Source: Methylomonas methanica (GTDB lineage Bacteria > Pseudomonadota > Gammaproteobacteria > Methylococcales > Methylomonadaceae). From it: 64,000 bases of DNA. Below are positions 41,665-50,322 of this stretch, piece by piece. The notes under the pieces are model-generated. The model had not been told where the DNA came from. It saw only the letters and a list, made by a program, of their open reading frames with translations, and ran no database searches. A program made the position numbers and the translations under genes. Position 1 is the first letter of the stretch; the number at the start of each line of letters is the position of its first letter. The stretch lies in the NCBI RefSeq assembly GCF_001644035.1, contig NZ_LUUG01000053.1, positions 1-64,000 on the forward strand, read 5' to 3'.

Positions 41665-41692
41665 GGCTCAATCTTGAAAAGCCTGAAAAAAC

Positions 41693-41713
41693 TCCCCCTT
41701 CGCCGAAGGGGGA
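41693..41713 (-). terminator. Intrinsic terminator of the 91-residue gene
   Basis: TCCCCCTT (41693-41700) pairs with AAGGGGGA (41706-41713) around a five-base loop. Read on the minus strand the stem is followed by a run of six Ts, a classical Rho-independent terminator. It follows the stop codon of the minus-strand small CxxC gene. It may also catch plus-strand transcripts leaving epmA. Confidence 0.85.
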
Positions 41714-41754
41714 TGTAGTCGGTAGGTTTCCCTAAAAACGATTAATCGATTTGC

Positions 41755-42030
41755 TTAGTAGGGCCAGCTGAGCGAACTTTTTTGTTGGTCCGGGTGGTCT
41801 GCGGCATCTAGCGCCGTTTGTATGTCGTCTACGAAAAAGCGTCTAAGGCCGCGGCCAAGGCGATGCGCCAGCACCGGTAGAGCTTGTTCTTTTTCCAGGT
41901 AAGCCACCGGTTCGCGACCCTTGCGGTAATTGTTTAGCGCTCTTCTGACTGCGCCGCACAGATAGCACTCTGCACCCTCAGGAAGAGTGGCGTTCAAATC
42001 GCGAAGTAGATGTGGAGTTATTTTATTCAT
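41755..42030 (-). CDS. Hypothetical 91-residue protein with a CxxC motif
   Basis: The protein is short, soluble and carries one CYLC pair near residues 22-25 within an arginine-rich helical segment (VRRALNNYRKG). I do not recognise a family. A very strong GGAGGGGG ribosome-binding site precedes the ATG, and a clean intrinsic terminator follows, so it is a genuine single-gene transcription unit. Its long leader contains two adjacent perfect hairpins. The CxxC could bind zinc only as part of a dimer, since no second pair is present. Confidence 0.65.
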   Translation of the reverse strand: MNKITPHLLRDLNATLPEGAECYLCGAVRRALNNYRKGREPVAYLEKEQALPVLAHRLGRGLRRFFVDDIQTALDAADHPDQQKSSLSWPY

Positions 42031-42082
42031 AGCATCCCCCTCCTCATTCGGAGTGTTGGGCGGTAATCCTTATGCCATGCGA

Positions 42083-42120
42083 AGATCCGCAACCCGGATC
42101 TGTTATTTAATAAAAATAAC
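42083..42120 (-). promoter_or_regulatory. Two adjacent hairpins in the leader of the 91-residue gene
   Basis: AGATCCG (42083-42089) pairs with CGGATCT (42095-42101), and next to it GTTATTT (42102-42108) pairs with AAATAAC (42114-42120). Both stems are perfect over 7 bp. They lie 53 bases or more upstream of the ATG, in the probable 5' leader, or they may be operator sites. A TTGACT further upstream on the minus strand, near 42152, is a possible -35 element. Confidence 0.35.
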
Positions 42121-42260
42121 GTGATTAACTTATCAATATGGCAAAAAAAGTCAACGAGTATTTGGCGCGGTTTTTTGACGTATATCAATACCTTTGTTGA
42201 CTGTTTGGCAAGGTATTGCTGCTGGTAAGCTTACTAAGATAAGTGTTTTAACAAGAAGAT

Positions 42261-42284
42261 AGGGCGGACAAGTGTGTCCGCCCT
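42261..42284 (-). terminator. Intrinsic terminator of aspS
   Basis: AGGGCGGACA (42261-42270) pairs with TGTCCGCCCT (42275-42284) around a four-base loop, directly after the aspS stop codon. On the minus strand the stem is followed by a T-rich stretch (ATCTTCTTGTT). This ends the fmdB-like to aspS transcript. Confidence 0.78.
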
Positions 42285-42294
42285 CAGATTTGGC

Positions 42295-44106
42295 TTAATC
42301 CTGCTTTTCGGTCTTGCCGGCAGGGTTACGCAGCTTGATGCCCAGTTCCTTTAACTGCTCGTCGCTGACCAAGGCTGGCGCATTGAATAACGGGCAAGCA
42401 GCCGTCTGGGTTTTCGGGAAAGCAATGACATCGCGAATCGAGCTGGCGCCGGTCATCAGCATGACCAAACGGTCCAAGCCAAACGCGATACCGCCGTGCG
42501 GCGGCGCACCGTATTTCAAGGCATCCAGCAGGAAGCCGAATTTTTCCCGCGCTTCTTCGTGGCCAATGCCAAGAATGTCAAATACGGTTTGTTGCATCGC
42601 GGTGCGGTTGATCCGGATCGAGCCGCCGCCGACTTCGGTGCCATTCAAGACCAAATCGTAAGCGCGTGACAAGGCGGTGCCGGGATTGGCGACCAAATCT
42701 TCCACCGAGCAACTCGGCGCGGTAAATGGATGGTGGATCGCGGTGAAGCGTTGGGCTTTTTCGTCCCAGGCAAACATCGGGAAATCCACGACCCATAATG
42801 GTTTCCAAGGTCCGGTCAACAGGTTGCGGTCCAAGCCCAATTTTACCCGCAGCGCGCCCATCGCTTCGTTGACGATGCCGGTTTTGTCGGCACCGAAGAA
42901 AATCAAATCGCCGTTTTGCGCGCCGACTTTTTCCATCACCTTGGCCCAGACTTCGGCCGGAGCGAATTTGACGATGGGCGATTGCAAGCCTTCGACACCG
43001 GCGGCCAAGTCGTTGACTTTGATATAAGCCAAGCCTTTCGCGCCATAAATGCCGACAAATTTGGTCAGTTCGTCGATCACGCTACGGCTCAAGTCGCCGC
43101 CTTCCGGCAGGCGCATGGCGACGACGCGGCCGTTCGGATCGTTGGCCGGGCCGGAGAATACTTTGAAGTCAACGCCTTTCATTTCCTCGGCAATGTCTAC
43201 CAGCTCCAGCGGAATACGCAAATCAGGGCGATCGGAACCGTAACGGCGCATCGCTTCCGAATAGCTGATCACCGGAAATTCATCGCCCAAATCCACGTCG
43301 ATGATGTCCTTGAACAAGCGGCGGATCATTTCTTCCATGATCGCCATGATGTCTTGCTCATTCATGAACGAGGTTTCTATATCCAGCTGGGTAAATTCCG
43401 GCTGCCGATCAGCCCGCAAGTCTTCGTCGCGGAAACAGCGTACTACCTGATAGTAACGATCCATGCCGGCGATCATCAGCAATTGTTTGTAGAGCTGCGG
43501 CGATTGCGGTAAGGCAAAGAACGAATTGGGGTGAGTGCGGCTGGGCACGATGTAATCGCGAGCGCCTTCCGGCGTAGCTTTGGTCAGGTAGGGTGTTTCG
43601 ATTTCGAAAAACTCGTGATCGTCCAAATATTGGCGCAGATTGCGAGTGACGTCGCGGCGGACCTTCATTTTTTGCTGCATCGCAGTGCGGCGCAAATCGA
43701 TATAGCGGAAGCGCAGCCGAGTTTCCTCGTTGACTTCGATATCGCTTTCCAACGGGAACGGTGGGGTTTCCGACTCGTTCAGTACTTCGATGTGTTTGCC
43801 CAATACTTCAATTTGGCCGGTGGACATATTCGGGTTATGCGTGCCTTCAGGGCGGTCGCGCACGATGCCTTCGATACGCAGCACATACTCGCTACGAACA
43901 CTTTCGGCAATCGCAAAGCTTTCGGCCATATCGGGATCGAACACCACTTGCACCAGGCCGGCGCGGTCTCTCAAGTCGATAAAAATAACGCCGCCGTGGT
44001 CACGGCGACGATGTACCCAGCCGCACAGGGCAACGGTTTGACCTAAATGTTGGGTGTTCAATTCTCCACACTTGTGGCTACGCATAGTTGTTCTCGGGTT
44101 AATCAA
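42295..44106 (-). CDS. aspS: Aspartyl-tRNA synthetase
   Basis: AspS charges tRNA-Asp. The 603-residue protein has the bacterial architecture: an N-terminal OB-fold anticodon domain ([27 protein letters not shown]), the class II core with motif 2 ([20 protein letters not shown]), an inserted GAD domain (about residues 280-420) and motif 3 ([15 protein letters not shown]). An FmdB-type gene lies upstream on the same strand, an association seen in many proteobacteria. Confidence 0.98.
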   Translation of the reverse strand: MINPRTTMRSHKCGELNTQHLGQTVALCGWVHRRRDHGGVIFIDLRDRAGLVQVVFDPDMAESFAIAESVRSEYVLRIEGIVRDRPEGTHNPNMSTGQIEVLGKHIEVLNESETPPFPLESDIEVNEETRLRFRYIDLRRTAMQQKMKVRRDVTRNLRQYLDDHEFFEIETPYLTKATPEGARDYIVPSRTHPNSFFALPQSPQLYKQLLMIAGMDRYYQVVRCFRDEDLRADRQPEFTQLDIETSFMNEQDIMAIMEEMIRRLFKDIIDVDLGDEFPVISYSEAMRRYGSDRPDLRIPLELVDIAEEMKGVDFKVFSGPANDPNGRVVAMRLPEGGDLSRSVIDELTKFVGIYGAKGLAYIKVNDLAAGVEGLQSPIVKFAPAEVWAKVMEKVGAQNGDLIFFGADKTGIVNEAMGALRVKLGLDRNLLTGPWKPLWVVDFPMFAWDEKAQRFTAIHHPFTAPSCSVEDLVANPGTALSRAYDLVLNGTEVGGGSIRINRTAMQQTVFDILGIGHEEAREKFGFLLDALKYGAPPHGGIAFGLDRLVMLMTGASSIRDVIAFPKTQTAACPLFNAPALVSDEQLKELGIKLRNPAGKTEKQD

Positions 44107-44135
44107 AATACGGGGGGTAGGTAAAAATTAGGAAG

Positions 44136-44161
44136 TGCCAGTCGTTTCTTAAAAACTGGCA
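44136..44161. other. Small hairpin between the FmdB-type gene and aspS
   Basis: TGCCAGT (44136-44142) pairs with ACTGGCA (44155-44161) in the 70-base gap between the two minus-strand genes. On the minus strand it is followed by TTCCTAATTTTT, so it could act as a weak terminator or attenuator before aspS. Confidence 0.35.
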
Positions 44162-44176
44162 GCCACCATGGGTTTC

Positions 44177-44440
44177 CTAATGGTTATGGTTGGGGCAGCC
44201 GCTGCAACTGGCGGCTTTTTCGGGGGCTTTGTTTTCGCCGGCCACGTTTTTCTTGGTGCCGCTTTTGAAGTCGGTTTCATACCAGCCGCCGCCTTTCAGA
44301 CGAAATCCCGCTGCGGAAATTTTCTTTTTTAATTCCGCTTCGTTGCAGGCAGGGCAAACGACCAGGGGCTCGGCACCCAATTTTTGCAGGGCTTCGTGTT
44401 CGTGTCCGCAAGCATTGCATTGGTATTCGTAAATAGGCAT
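44177..44440 (-). CDS. FmdB-family zinc-ribbon protein
   Basis: This 87-residue protein starts with the family signature MPIYEYQCNACGHEHEALQKL. It has two CxxC pairs (CNAC and CPAC) about 20 residues apart, which form a zinc ribbon. A Gly/Lys-rich middle and a C-terminal CSGCPNHNH tail with another CxxC and histidines follow; the tail could bind metal. FmdB-like proteins are putative regulators of unknown target and are very often encoded next to aspS, as here. Confidence 0.92.
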   Translation of the reverse strand: MPIYEYQCNACGHEHEALQKLGAEPLVVCPACNEAELKKKISAAGFRLKGGGWYETDFKSGTKKNVAGENKAPEKAASCSGCPNHNH

Positions 44441-44553
44441 CTGCTTCTCCAGTTGAAAGTGTCTAAAACGGCTTACTAAGGGCGGGGTTTTAAATTTTCA
44501 AGGCCCTTAATGTTAGAATAACTGGCTATTTTAAATGAAAACGCCCGGAGATT

Positions 44554-45591
44554 ATGGATAAATTGACCATCCGCCAACCCGACGATTGGCATTTGCACGT
44601 CAGGACCGGCAGTATTTTAAAAACCGTGATAGGTCATACGGCCAGACAATTCGGTCGGGCCATCATTATGCCGAATCTGAAACCGCCGGTCACAACGGTC
44701 GCGCAGGCTTTGCTTTACAGACAAGAAATTTTGGCCGCTTTGCCGTCAGGATCGACATTTCAGCCCTTGATGACCTTGTATCTCACGGCAAATACCTCGG
44801 TGGAGGAAATCAAAAAAGTGGCCGATGCCGAGCATGTGTATGCTTTCAAGTTGTATCCGGCCGGTGCGACCACCAATTCCGATGCCGGCGTCGCCGACAT
44901 CGAAGCGGCTTATCCTTTATTCGCGGCGATGGAGAAATACGGCGTGCCGCTATTAATCCACGGCGAAGTCACCGATGCTGAATACGATATTTTCGACCGG
45001 GAAAAAATCTTTATCGATAGTAAATTAAGCAAGCTTACCCGGCAATTCCCGGCGCTACGCATTGTTGTCGAGCACCTGACGACCCAGGAAGCGGTAGAGT
45101 TTGTCCAAGCCGCCGGCGCGAATATCGCCGCGACTATTACCCCGCAACATCTGCTCTACAACCGCAATGCCATTTTGGCCGGCGGTATTCGCCCGCATTT
45201 CTACTGTTTACCTATCCTGAAGCGCGAACATCATCGCCAAGCCTTAACAAAGGCGGCTACCAGCGGTAATTCCAAATTTTTCCTCGGTACCGACAGCGCG
45301 CCGCATTTGACCGGGTTGAAAGAAAATAGCTGCGGTTGCGCCGGTTGTTATAGCGCGCATGCGGCATTGGAATTGTATGCCCAAGCGTTCGAACAGGCTG
45401 GTGCATTGGATAAGCTGGAAGGCTTCGCCAGTTTTTACGGCGCGGATTTTTACGGTTTGCCGCGCAACTCCGCGAGCGTCACTTTAGAAAAACAAGCCTG
45501 GATCGTACCGGAGGCCTATGCCGATGCGGATGGAGCTATTACGCCATTACGAGCCGGCGAGAGTCTGTCATGGCGCTTAGTCGTCGCCTGA
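44554..45591 (+). CDS. pyrC: Dihydroorotase
   Basis: PyrC closes N-carbamoyl-aspartate to dihydroorotate in pyrimidine biosynthesis. The 345-residue length fits the class II (E. coli-like) enzyme. Metal ligands lie in DDWHLHVRTG near the N-terminus, the carboxylated lysine in AFKLYPAGATTNS, and histidines in LLIHGEVTD and IVVEHLTT. The conserved FFLGTDSAPH motif is present. A CGGAG ribosome-binding site precedes the ATG. It is divergent from the FmdB-type gene and appears to be a single-gene unit. Confidence 0.97.
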   Translation: MDKLTIRQPDDWHLHVRTGSILKTVIGHTARQFGRAIIMPNLKPPVTTVAQALLYRQEILAALPSGSTFQPLMTLYLTANTSVEEIKKVADAEHVYAFKLYPAGATTNSDAGVADIEAAYPLFAAMEKYGVPLLIHGEVTDAEYDIFDREKIFIDSKLSKLTRQFPALRIVVEHLTTQEAVEFVQAAGANIAATITPQHLLYNRNAILAGGIRPHFYCLPILKREHHRQALTKAATSGNSKFFLGTDSAPHLTGLKENSCGCAGCYSAHAALELYAQAFEQAGALDKLEGFASFYGADFYGLPRNSASVTLEKQAWIVPEAYADADGAITPLRAGESLSWRLVVA

Positions 45592-45795
45592 TTCCTTATG
45601 ATAAATGGGGCAATTCAACCTGCTCAGCGGTTTGTTTCAACCGATCCTGTTGCCTTTTGGTTTCGACTTGAGATGCGTCGGGCTTTGCCGTCTGTAATGT
45701 TGCTGGCATGAAACTAGCTTAATCTTTTGGCATAACGCTGGCGTGATTCTGGTCGCTTGGATGTCCAGTGGTCGGAATCGATATTTTCTAGAACA

Positions 45796-47376
45796 ATGAC
45801 CATACCCGAAAAACTGATATACCATTGGGGCATCCTGCCGCTTTGGCTGCTGCTGACCGCAAGCGTTTATTTTCGCTCGCCCATACCCATCGACGAAACG
45901 CGCTATCTTAGTGTGGCTTGGGATATGTGGCTGCGCGGCGACTTTCTGGTACCGTATTTGAATGGCGAAACCTATAGTCATAAACCGCCTTTATTATTTT
46001 GGTTGATTCAAGCCGGCTGGGGGGTATTCGGCGTTAATCAGTGGTGGCCGAGTTTGGTAGGGCCGTTGGCAGCATTGGCAAATCTTTTGCTGACGCGGAA
46101 ATTGGCGGAGAAACTTTGGCCGGAGCAGGCGGCAGCCGCCTTGTTGGCGCCGTGGATACTGATGGCAACCTTGCTCTGGACTTTATTCGCCACGTCAACC
46201 ATGTTTGACATTCTGCTAACCGGCTGGGTGCTGTTGGGAATGCTCGGTCTGCTGGAAGTTATGCAAGGAGCGGAACGTAATGGTTGGATATTGGTTGCGG
46301 CAGCAATGGGCTTGGGCATTCTAAGCAAAGGGCCGGTGGTTTTATTGCATCTAATCCCAACCGCGGCTTTGGTAGTTGTCTGGACGCCGCGTCCGATTGC
46401 CTTCCCCCGCTGGTTTGGTGGTTTGTTAATAGCAGTCTTGCTCGGAGCCGCTATCGCGCTGTTCTGGGCGATTCCGGCGGCCATGGCCGGTGGCGAGGAA
46501 TATGCCAACGCAATCCTGTGGCATCAGACCGCTGATCGCGCAGTAAGCACCAAAATCCATACCCGGTCACTGTTCTGGTATCTGCCTTTTTTGCCGATGT
46601 TTTTGTTCCCCTGGCTGTTCTGGCCGCATTTCTGGGGTAGTTTGCGCGGGAGCCGATTTTTTAACGATAGCGGCCTGCGTTTCTGTCTGGTTTGGCTGGT
46701 ATCAAGCTTTGTGGTGTTTTCGTTGTTGCCCAGCAAGCAGATTCATTATTTGATTCCGATGTTACCGGCCTTTGCGTTGTTGGTAGCCAGGGTGGTGGGG
46801 CAAAACGCAGAAAAGCCGAGGCTAGCCGGAGAGTGGTTATTGCCGGTGCTGTTCGGCGCAATCGGGATATTTTTAGTTTATCTGCCCAAGACGCCGGGCT
46901 TGTCGAAATTGAATTGGGTCCAGACTGTACAGCCGGCATGGGGTTTGAGCGTATTGGCTATTGCCATCATTTTGGCGCTGTCGGTTTGGATTAAACGTGG
47001 GTTGTCGATAGCTGCCCTATCCACGGCATTGGTGACGGCGATTTTTGTCGGATTTATATTTTTCTTCCGCTATGCCGGCCCGGCATACAACCTGGCGCCC
47101 GCGGCAATGCAGGTGAAAAACTACAACGAACAGCACATCCCTTTTGTCTATGTTGGCAATTACCAAGGGCAATTCAATTTCTTGGGGCGTTTAACTCAGC
47201 CGGTGCCGGTTTTGCCTGGAGAACGGCTTGCGGATTGGGCAGCACAACATGCGGACGGCTACCTGATCTCCCTGGAAAAAAACAAGCCTAGCGACGCCAT
47301 ATACCTACAGCCCCATCGGGAATATTGGCTGGTATTTCGGCGCGCGGGGCAGGCTGCTGATGTCAAACCCCTATAA
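45796..47376 (+). CDS. ArnT-like glycosyltransferase (GT39/PMT family)
   Basis: The protein (526 residues from the ATG at 45796) is an inner-membrane glycosyltransferase with about 11-12 transmembrane helices. Near the N-terminus it has the family's acidic motif in PIPIDETRYLSVAWDM, followed by SHKPPLLFWLIQAGWGVFG, which matches the first periplasmic loop of ArnT. It would move a sugar from an undecaprenyl-phosphate donor to lipid A or another envelope acceptor. A TTG-started longer frame adds 13 unconserved residues and was not used. The GT2 and LAB_N genes follow on the same strand. Confidence 0.9.
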   Translation: MTIPEKLIYHWGILPLWLLLTASVYFRSPIPIDETRYLSVAWDMWLRGDFLVPYLNGETYSHKPPLLFWLIQAGWGVFGVNQWWPSLVGPLAALANLLLTRKLAEKLWPEQAAAALLAPWILMATLLWTLFATSTMFDILLTGWVLLGMLGLLEVMQGAERNGWILVAAAMGLGILSKGPVVLLHLIPTAALVVVWTPRPIAFPRWFGGLLIAVLLGAAIALFWAIPAAMAGGEEYANAILWHQTADRAVSTKIHTRSLFWYLPFLPMFLFPWLFWPHFWGSLRGSRFFNDSGLRFCLVWLVSSFVVFSLLPSKQIHYLIPMLPAFALLVARVVGQNAEKPRLAGEWLLPVLFGAIGIFLVYLPKTPGLSKLNWVQTVQPAWGLSVLAIAIILALSVWIKRGLSIAALSTALVTAIFVGFIFFFRYAGPAYNLAPAAMQVKNYNEQHIPFVYVGNYQGQFNFLGRLTQPVPVLPGERLADWAAQHADGYLISLEKNKPSDAIYLQPHREYWLVFRRAGQAADVKPL

Positions 47377-47452
47377 CTCAAACCTGTACAAAATTCTTAT
47401 CTGTGCATAAGCGTTTGATACAATTCACAACTTTTTCAACTTTTACCAAGAT

Positions 47453-48178
47453 ATGAAGATTTCTGTAGTAGTCCCCGTTCACAATGAAACGGACAATGTC
47501 GAATTGCTGATCGAGGAAATCCATCGCGCGCTGGGCGATGGGGAAGCCTATGAAATGATTTTTGTGGACGACGGCAGTACCGATGATACCGGCGTTAAAT
47601 TGCAAGGTGCGATGCAGCAATATCCGACACTGCGAGTGCTGACGCATCAGCGCAGTTGCGGGCAAAGCCGCGCGGTGCATACCGGTGTCTCGGCGGCGCG
47701 CTATCCATGGATAGCCACCTTGGACGGCGACGGTCAGAACGATCCGGCCGATATACCCAATCTGGTCGCGGCCTGGCACGCACAAAACGACAGCCAATTG
47801 TGGATGCTGGCCGGTTTTCGGCATAAGCGCAACGATACGGGTTGGCGGAAGTTCTCATCCAAATTTGCCAACGCGGTGCGGCAGTCAATTTTGCATGACG
47901 CCACTCCGGATACCGGTTGCGGCTTGAAGTTATTTCTGCGAGATAAGTTTTTGGCTTTGCCGTATTTCGATCATATCCATCGGTTCTTGCCGGCGTTAAT
48001 CAGAATGGCGGGCGGGCATGTCATTTCGGTGAAAGTGAATCATAGACCGAGAAATTTCGGCACGTCGAAATACGGAACTTTGGATCGGGCCTTGGTCGGC
48101 ATCGTCGATTTGCTGGGCGTCGTTTGGTTGAAAAAACGCCATAGCCTGCCGATTGTCAGCGAGATTCAGCGTGGTTAA
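47453..48178 (+). CDS. Family 2 glycosyltransferase (ArnC/DPM1-like)
   Basis: The 241-residue enzyme has the GT-A fold motifs VSVVVPVHNE-like start (ISVVVPVHNETDNVELL), the FVDDGSTDDT motif and the donor-binding DGDGQNDP. The acceptor region ends with RNFGTSKYGTLDRALVGIVDLL, the pattern of polyprenyl-phosphate sugar transferases. The C-terminal transmembrane pair of ArnC/GtrB is missing, so it may depend on a membrane partner. It is followed directly by the LAB_N membrane protein and preceded by the ArnT-like transferase. The likely role is to make an undecaprenyl-phosphate sugar for that enzyme. Confidence 0.9.
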   Translation: MKISVVVPVHNETDNVELLIEEIHRALGDGEAYEMIFVDDGSTDDTGVKLQGAMQQYPTLRVLTHQRSCGQSRAVHTGVSAARYPWIATLDGDGQNDPADIPNLVAAWHAQNDSQLWMLAGFRHKRNDTGWRKFSSKFANAVRQSILHDATPDTGCGLKLFLRDKFLALPYFDHIHRFLPALIRMAGGHVISVKVNHRPRNFGTSKYGTLDRALVGIVDLLGVVWLKKRHSLPIVSEIQRG

Positions 48179-48226
48179 GTGCTGGATTCAACCCGTTTAC
48201 CCCGCAGTATCTCAGGAGTAGTTAAC

Positions 48227-48604
48227 ATGGAAAATCAAAGTGGTATCGTTTATTTTTTTACGCATTTGGCTGATAAATGGCAGCACCATTTATCGATCAT
48301 GGACTCGAATGACATCATTTGGCTGACTATCGGTTTGGTAGGGCAGGCCTTGTTCATGATGCGTTTTATCGTGCAATGGATACACAGCGAGCGGCACCAG
48401 AAGAGCATGATTCCTGTGAGTTTCTGGTATTTCAGTTTGTCGGGTGGTGTTATCGTGTTGGCTTACGGCATTCACCGAGTCGATCCTGTCATCATCATAG
48501 GACAGCTACCAGGCACTTTTGTGTACGCCAGAAACTTGATGCTGATTCGTCGCGAACATCGCGATGCGTTGGCGGAAATGACCGAGCAAGACCTGGGGAC
48601 CTAA
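48227..48604 (+). CDS. LAB_N-domain (lipid A biosynthesis N-terminal) membrane protein
   Basis: This 125-residue protein has three hydrophobic segments and the LAB_N signature LVGQALFMMRFIVQWIHSERH followed by MIPVSFWYFSLSGGVIVLAYG. In other bacteria this domain is found alone or next to GT2 enzymes, and it is thought to help sugar-lipid transfer or flipping. I chose the ATG at 48227, which follows a clear AGGAGT site; the frame extends 48 bases upstream without a ribosome-binding site. With its neighbours it forms a three-gene envelope cassette. Confidence 0.88.
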   Translation: MENQSGIVYFFTHLADKWQHHLSIMDSNDIIWLTIGLVGQALFMMRFIVQWIHSERHQKSMIPVSFWYFSLSGGVIVLAYGIHRVDPVIIIGQLPGTFVYARNLMLIRREHRDALAEMTEQDLGT

Positions 48605-48731
48605 ACGGTTTGACCGCCTGGAAAATTGCCTAGCCTGTTTTAGCGAGGGCATTTTTCCGAACTATTGAAAACAGACTCGATTTTTACCCTAAACTATGGC
48701 CCGGGCAAATGCTGTTTTGGCGAGGTGTGCG

Positions 48732-49184
48732 ATGAGGGTGTTAATTTTGCTGGCGATGGTTCTGAGTTTTCACTCGGCAAGCGCGGAAGTATTCAAATGT
48801 ATCGGTAAGGACAGTAAAACCGTTTATCAGGCCAAGCCTTGCCAAACCAGCGATAAAACCGTGCAGTTGGATATTCAAGCCAATGAAGCCCAAGAAGCGG
48901 CGGCCAAAGCGAAGCTGGAAGCCCTGCAAAACGAACAGGAAGCCGCCAAAGCAGCCAAGCAGGAAGCGGAAAGACGCGATGCGATACTGAAAAATCAAAC
49001 CGAATCGACAAATGCTCTAAAGCAAAGCGCGATCGCGCAGCAGCAGCAAGTCGAAGCGGAACAACGCCAGGCGGCCGCCTTGGAAAGACAGGCGCAGCAA
49101 AACAGTAATCGGGTGCTGATTGTCGCGCCTCCCACCGCACTACCGGGCATGTCCGCGCCGGTGATCACCGAAATTTTACGTTAG
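48732..49184 (+). CDS. DUF4124-domain periplasmic protein
   Basis: The protein (150 residues from the ATG at 48732) has a signal peptide (VLILLAMVLSFHSASA). The short DUF4124 domain follows (EVFKCIGKDSKTVYQAKPCQ), with two cysteines likely to form a disulfide, and then a long charged, Ala/Glu/Gln-rich coiled coil (about residues 50-125). It is exported but its function is unknown. A GAGG ribosome-binding site lies before the chosen ATG. It precedes hemJ by 17 bases. Confidence 0.85.
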   Translation: MRVLILLAMVLSFHSASAEVFKCIGKDSKTVYQAKPCQTSDKTVQLDIQANEAQEAAAKAKLEALQNEQEAAKAAKQEAERRDAILKNQTESTNALKQSAIAQQQQVEAEQRQAAALERQAQQNSNRVLIVAPPTALPGMSAPVITEILR

Positions 49185-49201
49185 TTAGCCTCGGGAACCT
49201 C

Positions 49202-49627
49202 ATGCTCTGGTTAAAAGCCTTACATTTGATTTTTATGGTGACCTGGTTCGCCGGTTTGTTTTATTTGCCCAGGTTATTTGTTTATCACGCAATGAGCGAC
49301 GACAGTATTAGCAACGAACGTTTCAAAGTGATGGAACGCAAGTTGTACTACGGCATCATGACGCCGGGTATGATTGTCACCTTCATCTTTGGTGTTTGGA
49401 TGTTGGGCGATTACGCGTGGATGCTTTATTCGGCCAGCGGTTGGCTGCATCTCAAACTGGGGTTGTTGGGTTTGCTGGTGGTTTACCATTTGTTTTGCGG
49501 CAAGTGGTTGCTGGATTTCAAGCATGATCGCAACCAGCATTCGCATGTGTATTACCGCTGGATTAACGAGATTCCGGTATTGTTCTTGGTCGCCATAGTC
49601 CTGCTGGCTGTCGTCAAGCCGTTCTAG
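49202..49627 (+). CDS. hemJ: Protoporphyrinogen IX oxidase HemJ
   Basis: HemJ is the membrane enzyme that oxidises protoporphyrinogen IX to protoporphyrin IX in organisms lacking HemG or HemY. The 141-residue protein has four membrane helices and the conserved first helix LKALHLIFMVTWFAGLFYLPRLFVYH, which holds the essential histidine. A second motif is SGWLHLKLGLLGLLVVYH. It ends four bases inside the convergent murU gene. The DUF4124 gene upstream is close enough to share its transcript. Confidence 0.93.
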   Translation: MLWLKALHLIFMVTWFAGLFYLPRLFVYHAMSDDSISNERFKVMERKLYYGIMTPGMIVTFIFGVWMLGDYAWMLYSASGWLHLKLGLLGLLVVYHLFCGKWLLDFKHDRNQHSHVYYRWINEIPVLFLVAIVLLAVVKPF

Positions 49628-50322
49628 TTAGCGACATCCTCGGTATGTTTGCTCGTGTCGCGAGCCTGCTGTTTACCCAGTTCTGCCAAGCGTTCCGGCG
49701 TGCCTATGTCCATCCACAAGCCGGAAAATTTCTCGCCGCTAATCCGCTGTTCTTGCATGGCACGGTTTAACACCGGTCTTAGTTTTAACGGGGCGGCGGG
49801 GATGTTTGCAAACAGCTTGGGGTGATAAACACCGATGCCGCTGAAGGTCAGTTTGTTTAAACCTTGTTCCGCCAATAGACCACCGGCATTCAGCGAAAAA
49901 TCGCCCTCCGGATGATGCGGCGGATTGTTTATCATCACCAGATGAGCGAGATCGATGGCTCTGGTCCGCAAGTTGGCTAAAGGATAATCGCAAATAATGT
50001 CGGCGTTAAGCACCAGGAACGGCTCGTCGCCCAACAAAGGCAGGGCCTTGGCAATGCCGCCGGCGGTTTCCAGTGCGGTTTCGCCTTCATCAGAATACTC
50101 AATTGATACATTCCAGCGCTTACCGCTTTCGCAGTAGTCTTTAATCTGCTCGCCTAGATGGGCGATGTTGATGACGATTTCGCCAAAGCCGGCGTTAGCC
50201 AGATTTTCTATGGTGTATTCGATCAGCGCCTTACCGGCGGCTTTCAGCAAGGGTTTGGGGGTGTGGTCGGTCAAAGGCCGCATTCTTTCGCCGCGTCCGG
50301 CCGCTAAAATCATGGCCTTCAT
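49624..50322 (-). CDS. murU: N-acetylmuramate alpha-1-phosphate uridylyltransferase MurU
   Basis: MurU makes UDP-MurNAc in the peptidoglycan recycling route that bypasses de novo synthesis and confers intrinsic fosfomycin tolerance in pseudomonads. The 232-residue protein has the nucleotidyltransferase signature MILAAGRGERMRPLTDHTPKP and the metal-binding aspartate in LVLNADIICDYP. Its start overlaps the end of amgK by four bases, the conserved pairing for this pathway. Confidence 0.93.
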   Translation of the reverse strand: MKAMILAAGRGERMRPLTDHTPKPLLKAAGKALIEYTIENLANAGFGEIVINIAHLGEQIKDYCESGKRWNVSIEYSDEGETALETAGGIAKALPLLGDEPFLVLNADIICDYPLANLRTRAIDLAHLVMINNPPHHPEGDFSLNAGGLLAEQGLNKLTFSGIGVYHPKLFANIPAAPLKLRPVLNRAMQEQRISGEKFSGLWMDIGTPERLAELGKQQARDTSKHTEDVAN

